A DNA stretch of 64,000 nt, taken from NCBI GenBank assembly GCA_027422505.1, contig JAPQWV010000051.1:3253501-3317500 (forward strand), in the 5' to 3' direction. The notes beneath the pieces were generated by a model. That model saw nothing but the letters and a program-made list of their open reading frames with translations. It had not been told where the DNA came from and did no database searches. The stretch comes from Craterostigma plantagineum (taxonomy: Eukaryota; Streptophyta; Magnoliopsida; Lamiales; Linderniaceae). Positions 61,833-64,000 of this stretch are shown piece by piece. A program made the position numbers and the translations under genes. Positions within the stretch are counted from its first letter, which is position 1, and every line of letters starts with the position of its first letter.

Positions 61833-64000
61833 TCATTGAACCAAGTTCGTGGGATCTCCACTCATCGAGGTTGAGTTACCACTGCTTTTGTTCTTTACTG
61901 TGTGGATTTTTAGTCCCATTCCCCTTACCGCGTTTTCTAACTGATCTCTAGCTATGCCTTTTGTGAGCGGATCCGCAATATTTTCCTTTGACTTTACATA
62001 GTCGGTGGAAATTATTCCGCTAGAGATAAGCTGTCTTACGGTGTTATGCCTCCGACGAATGTGCCGAGACTTACCGTTATACATACAGTTCTGTGCCCTG
62101 CCGATAGCCGCCATGCTATCGCAGTGAATCATAATTGGTGGCACAGGTTTATTCCAACACGGAATATCCTCCAAAAAATTCCGAAGCCATTCTGCTTCTT
62201 CGCCGGCTTTATCTAGTGCGATGAACTCCGACTCCATTGTGGATCGAGCTATGCACGTTTGTTTGGAGGACTTCCAAGAAACCGCTCCTCCACCGATGGT
62301 AAATATATAACCACTCGTGGATTTGGAGTCTTTACTATCAGATATCCAATTCGCATCGCAATACCCTTCTAGTACCGCGGGATATCTCGAGTATTGTATG
62401 CCGTGATTAATAGTGTGCTTCAAATATCTTAGCACTCTTCTTAGCGCTACCCAATGGCTACTACCCGGGTTACTCGTAAACCTACTCAGTTTACTAATTG
62501 AGTACGCTATGTCAGGTCGAGTGCAGTTAGACAAATACATCAGACTGCCAATCACCCGAGCGTATTCGAGTTGCGATACGGGCTCTCCTCTATTTTTGGC
62601 TAAGTGTACATTAGTATCCACAGGTGTCTTAGCCGGAGGATCATCGAAGGCGTTAAATCTTTTTAACACGCTCTCAACATAGTGAGATTGTGTAATCACA
62701 ATTCCTTCGGACGTCTTAGAGACATTTATTCCCAAAATGACGTCAGCCAAACCCATATCCTTCATACTGAAATAATTTTTCAGCATATTCTTTGTATTCA
62801 CGATTATTTTGTGACTGCTTCCCATGATTAACATGTCGTCTACGTAAAGACAGACAATCACAAACTCATTGGGTGTGCCTTTTATATAAACACATTTATC
62901 ACATTCATTAATCTTAAATCCATTCGACAGCATCGTCATGTCGAACTTCTCGTGCCACTGTTTCGGTGCTTGCTTAAGCCCGTAAAGTGACTTCACGAGT
63001 CTGCACACTTTATTTTCCTGCCCGGGTACAATAAACCCTTCGGGCTGTCTCATGTATATTTCTTCCTCAAGTTCCCCATTTAGAAAGGCCGTTTTCACGT
63101 CCATCTGGTGTATCTCGAGGTCATACAGCGCTGCTATAGCGATCAAGACCCGTATGGATGTAATCCTTGTCACGGGTGAGTAGGTATCGAAGAAATCGTA
63201 CCCTTCCTTTTGATTAAATCCTTTAGCTACTAAACGAGCTTTATATTTTTCGATTGATCCATCGGTCTTAAGTTTCCTTTTAAGGACCCATTTGCATCCT
63301 AAAGGCTTACACCCCTTTGGGAGGTCTACCAGCTCCCACGTATGGTTTTGCATAATGGACTCAATCTCGCTGTTCACAGCTTCTTTCCAGAACGGAGCTT
63401 CTGGACTAGACAATGCCTCTTGCAAAGTCCGTGGTTCATCATCTAACATATATGTTAGGAAGTCAGGCCCAAACGATTTGGCCGTTCTCTTACGTTTGCT
63501 TTGCCGTGGTTCCTCGTTTTCTTGAGGTGAACTCTCCACGGCATCGTAAGTTCGCTTCTTATAGCTTATTTCTTTCTTTTCCTTATTTGGGAAAATATTC
63601 TCGAAGAATACAGCGTTCCTCGACTCAAATATCATCCCTGCATTCATTTCAGGATTTTCTGATTTGTGCACTAGAAATCTATATGCACTACTGTTATTAG
63701 CATATCCAATGAAAATGCAATCAACAGTCTTGGGTCCTATCTTAACCTGTTTAGGTTTAGGTACTTCGACCTTTGCTAGGCACCCCCACACTTTCAGGTA
63801 ATTGTAGGACGGAGCCCTACCTTTCCACAGTTCGTATGGTGTCTTTTCTTTCTTTTTGTGTGGCACCATATTCAGAATGCGATTTGCCGAGAGGATTGCT
63901 TCCCCCCACAAGTTCTGAGGTTGCCCAGAACTGATCAACATAGCATTCATCATCTCCTTAAGAGACCTATTTTTGCGTTCAGCAACGCCGTTTGACTGAG
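61833..64000 (-). CDS. copia pol polyprotein (integrase C-terminus, RT, RNase H), partial
   Basis: Open for at least 720 codons and continuing past the edge; the integrase signature [20 protein letters not shown] spans the last bases, so the internal Met at 63953 is not the true start. [57 protein letters not shown], catalytic [11 protein letters not shown]. RNase [61 protein letters not shown], ending near 61833. All catalytic motifs look intact, so this copy may still be competent or only recently silenced. Confidence 0.9.
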   Translation of the reverse strand, partial: QSNGVAERKNRSLKEMMNAMLISSGQPQNLWGEAILSANRILNMVPHKKKEKTPYELWKGRAPSYNYLKVWGCLAKVEVPKPKQVKIGPKTVDCIFIGYANNSSAYRFLVHKSENPEMNAGMIFESRNAVFFENIFPNKEKKEISYKKRTYDAVESSPQENEEPRQSKRKRTAKSFGPDFLTYMLDDEPRTLQEALSSPEAPFWKEAVNSEIESIMQNHTWELVDLPKGCKPLGCKWVLKRKLKTDGSIEKYKARLVAKGFNQKEGYDFFDTYSPVTRITSIRVLIAIAALYDLEIHQMDVKTAFLNGELEEEIYMRQPEGFIVPGQENKVCRLVKSLYGLKQAPKQWHEKFDMTMLSNGFKINECDKCVYIKGTPNEFVIVCLYVDDMLIMGSSHKIIVNTKNMLKNYFSMKDMGLADVILGINVSKTSEGIVITQSHYVESVLKRFNAFDDPPAKTPVDTNVHLAKNRGEPVSQLEYARVIGSLMYLSNCTRPDIAYSISKLSRFTSNPGSSHWVALRRVLRYLKHTINHGIQYSRYPAVLEGYCDANWISDSKDSKSTSGYIFTIGGGAVSWKSSKQTCIARSTMESEFIALDKAGEEAEWLRNFLEDIPCWNKPVPPIMIHCDSMAAIGRAQNCMYNGKSRHIRRRHNTVRQLISSGIISTDYVKSKENIADPLTKGIARDQLENAVRGMGLKIHTVKNKSSGNSTSMSGDPTNLVQ

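Larger units (their letters stand above)
60871..64000 (-). mobile_element. Ty1/copia retrotransposon, 3' half, cut by window edge
   Basis: Minus-strand order from the edge: integrase end, RT, RNase H, 3' UTR, polypurine tract CATGTGGGGGATTG and the 3' LTR. The integrase-RT-RNase H frame is open throughout the window. The 5' LTR and gag lie beyond 64000, so target duplication cannot be tested. Confidence 0.88.

Noticed and set aside
1..64000. CRISPR array, bacterial operons or endogenous pararetrovirus
   Set aside because: No regularly spaced short repeats; all RT regions carry LTR-retrotransposon or LINE signatures with their LTRs, PBS or A-tail, and no movement or coat protein motif is seen.

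Overview
This is a nuclear segment from a flowering plant, most likely a eudicot. The genes have GT-AG introns and belong to plant families: a plastid-targeted ribosomal protein L15, an Rx/R1-type CC-NB-LRR receptor, a class C heat-shock factor, an ECE-clade TCP factor, CRF/ERF118-like AP2 factors and an IST1-like ESCRT regulator. They sit between Ty1/copia, Ty3/gypsy, LINE, hAT, Helitron and MITE insertions. The species cannot be named from the sequence.

Layout. 1-5.5 kb is gene-dense: the 3' part of an IST1-like gene (+), plastid RPL15 (+) and a CRF-type ERF gene (-). 6.7-10.1 kb is a broken LINE, followed by a copia 3' end with LTR and a GC-rich 555-bp hAT MITE. An intact NLR gene lies at 12.7-15.3 kb. 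15.7-22.4 kb is a complete LTR element with near-identical LTRs, a 5-bp target duplication and a single gag-like ORF but no pol. 22.6-26.2 kb is a decayed hAT transposon whose transposase carries a 223-bp Helitron. 26.2-29.3 kb is a broken gypsy pol on the minus strand, and 29.8-33.0 kb a broken copia on the plus strand. 33.0-39.5 kb is a decayed tandem array of ERF genes: one intact copy, one pseudogene and two orphaned flanks, plus a trihelix-like fragment and a MITE.

40.1-47.6 kb is a complete but degenerate minus-strand copia element. A second, younger LTR element (43.3-46.1 kb) is nested in it. The nested element has no pol; one 629-codon ORF starts inside the primer-binding site, runs through the polypurine tract and stops inside the LTR. 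48.0-56.0 kb holds single genes: HSFC1-like (+), a small three-exon HMA metal-binding protein (+) and a CYC/TB1-type TCP gene (+) with a foldback MITE in its promoter region. 56.7-59.4 kb is a pseudogene of a plastid SLH-domain protein (-). The right edge (60.9-64.0 kb) is the 3' half of a copia element with an open pol frame.

The genes do not form a pathway or cluster; they are independent loci separated by transposon layers. Nesting and LTR divergence allow relative dating of several insertions. The least familiar objects are the pol-less nested LTR element at 43.3-46.1 kb, the gag-only element at 15.7-22.4 kb, and the cysteine-rich insertion with an altered MHD motif in the NLR.
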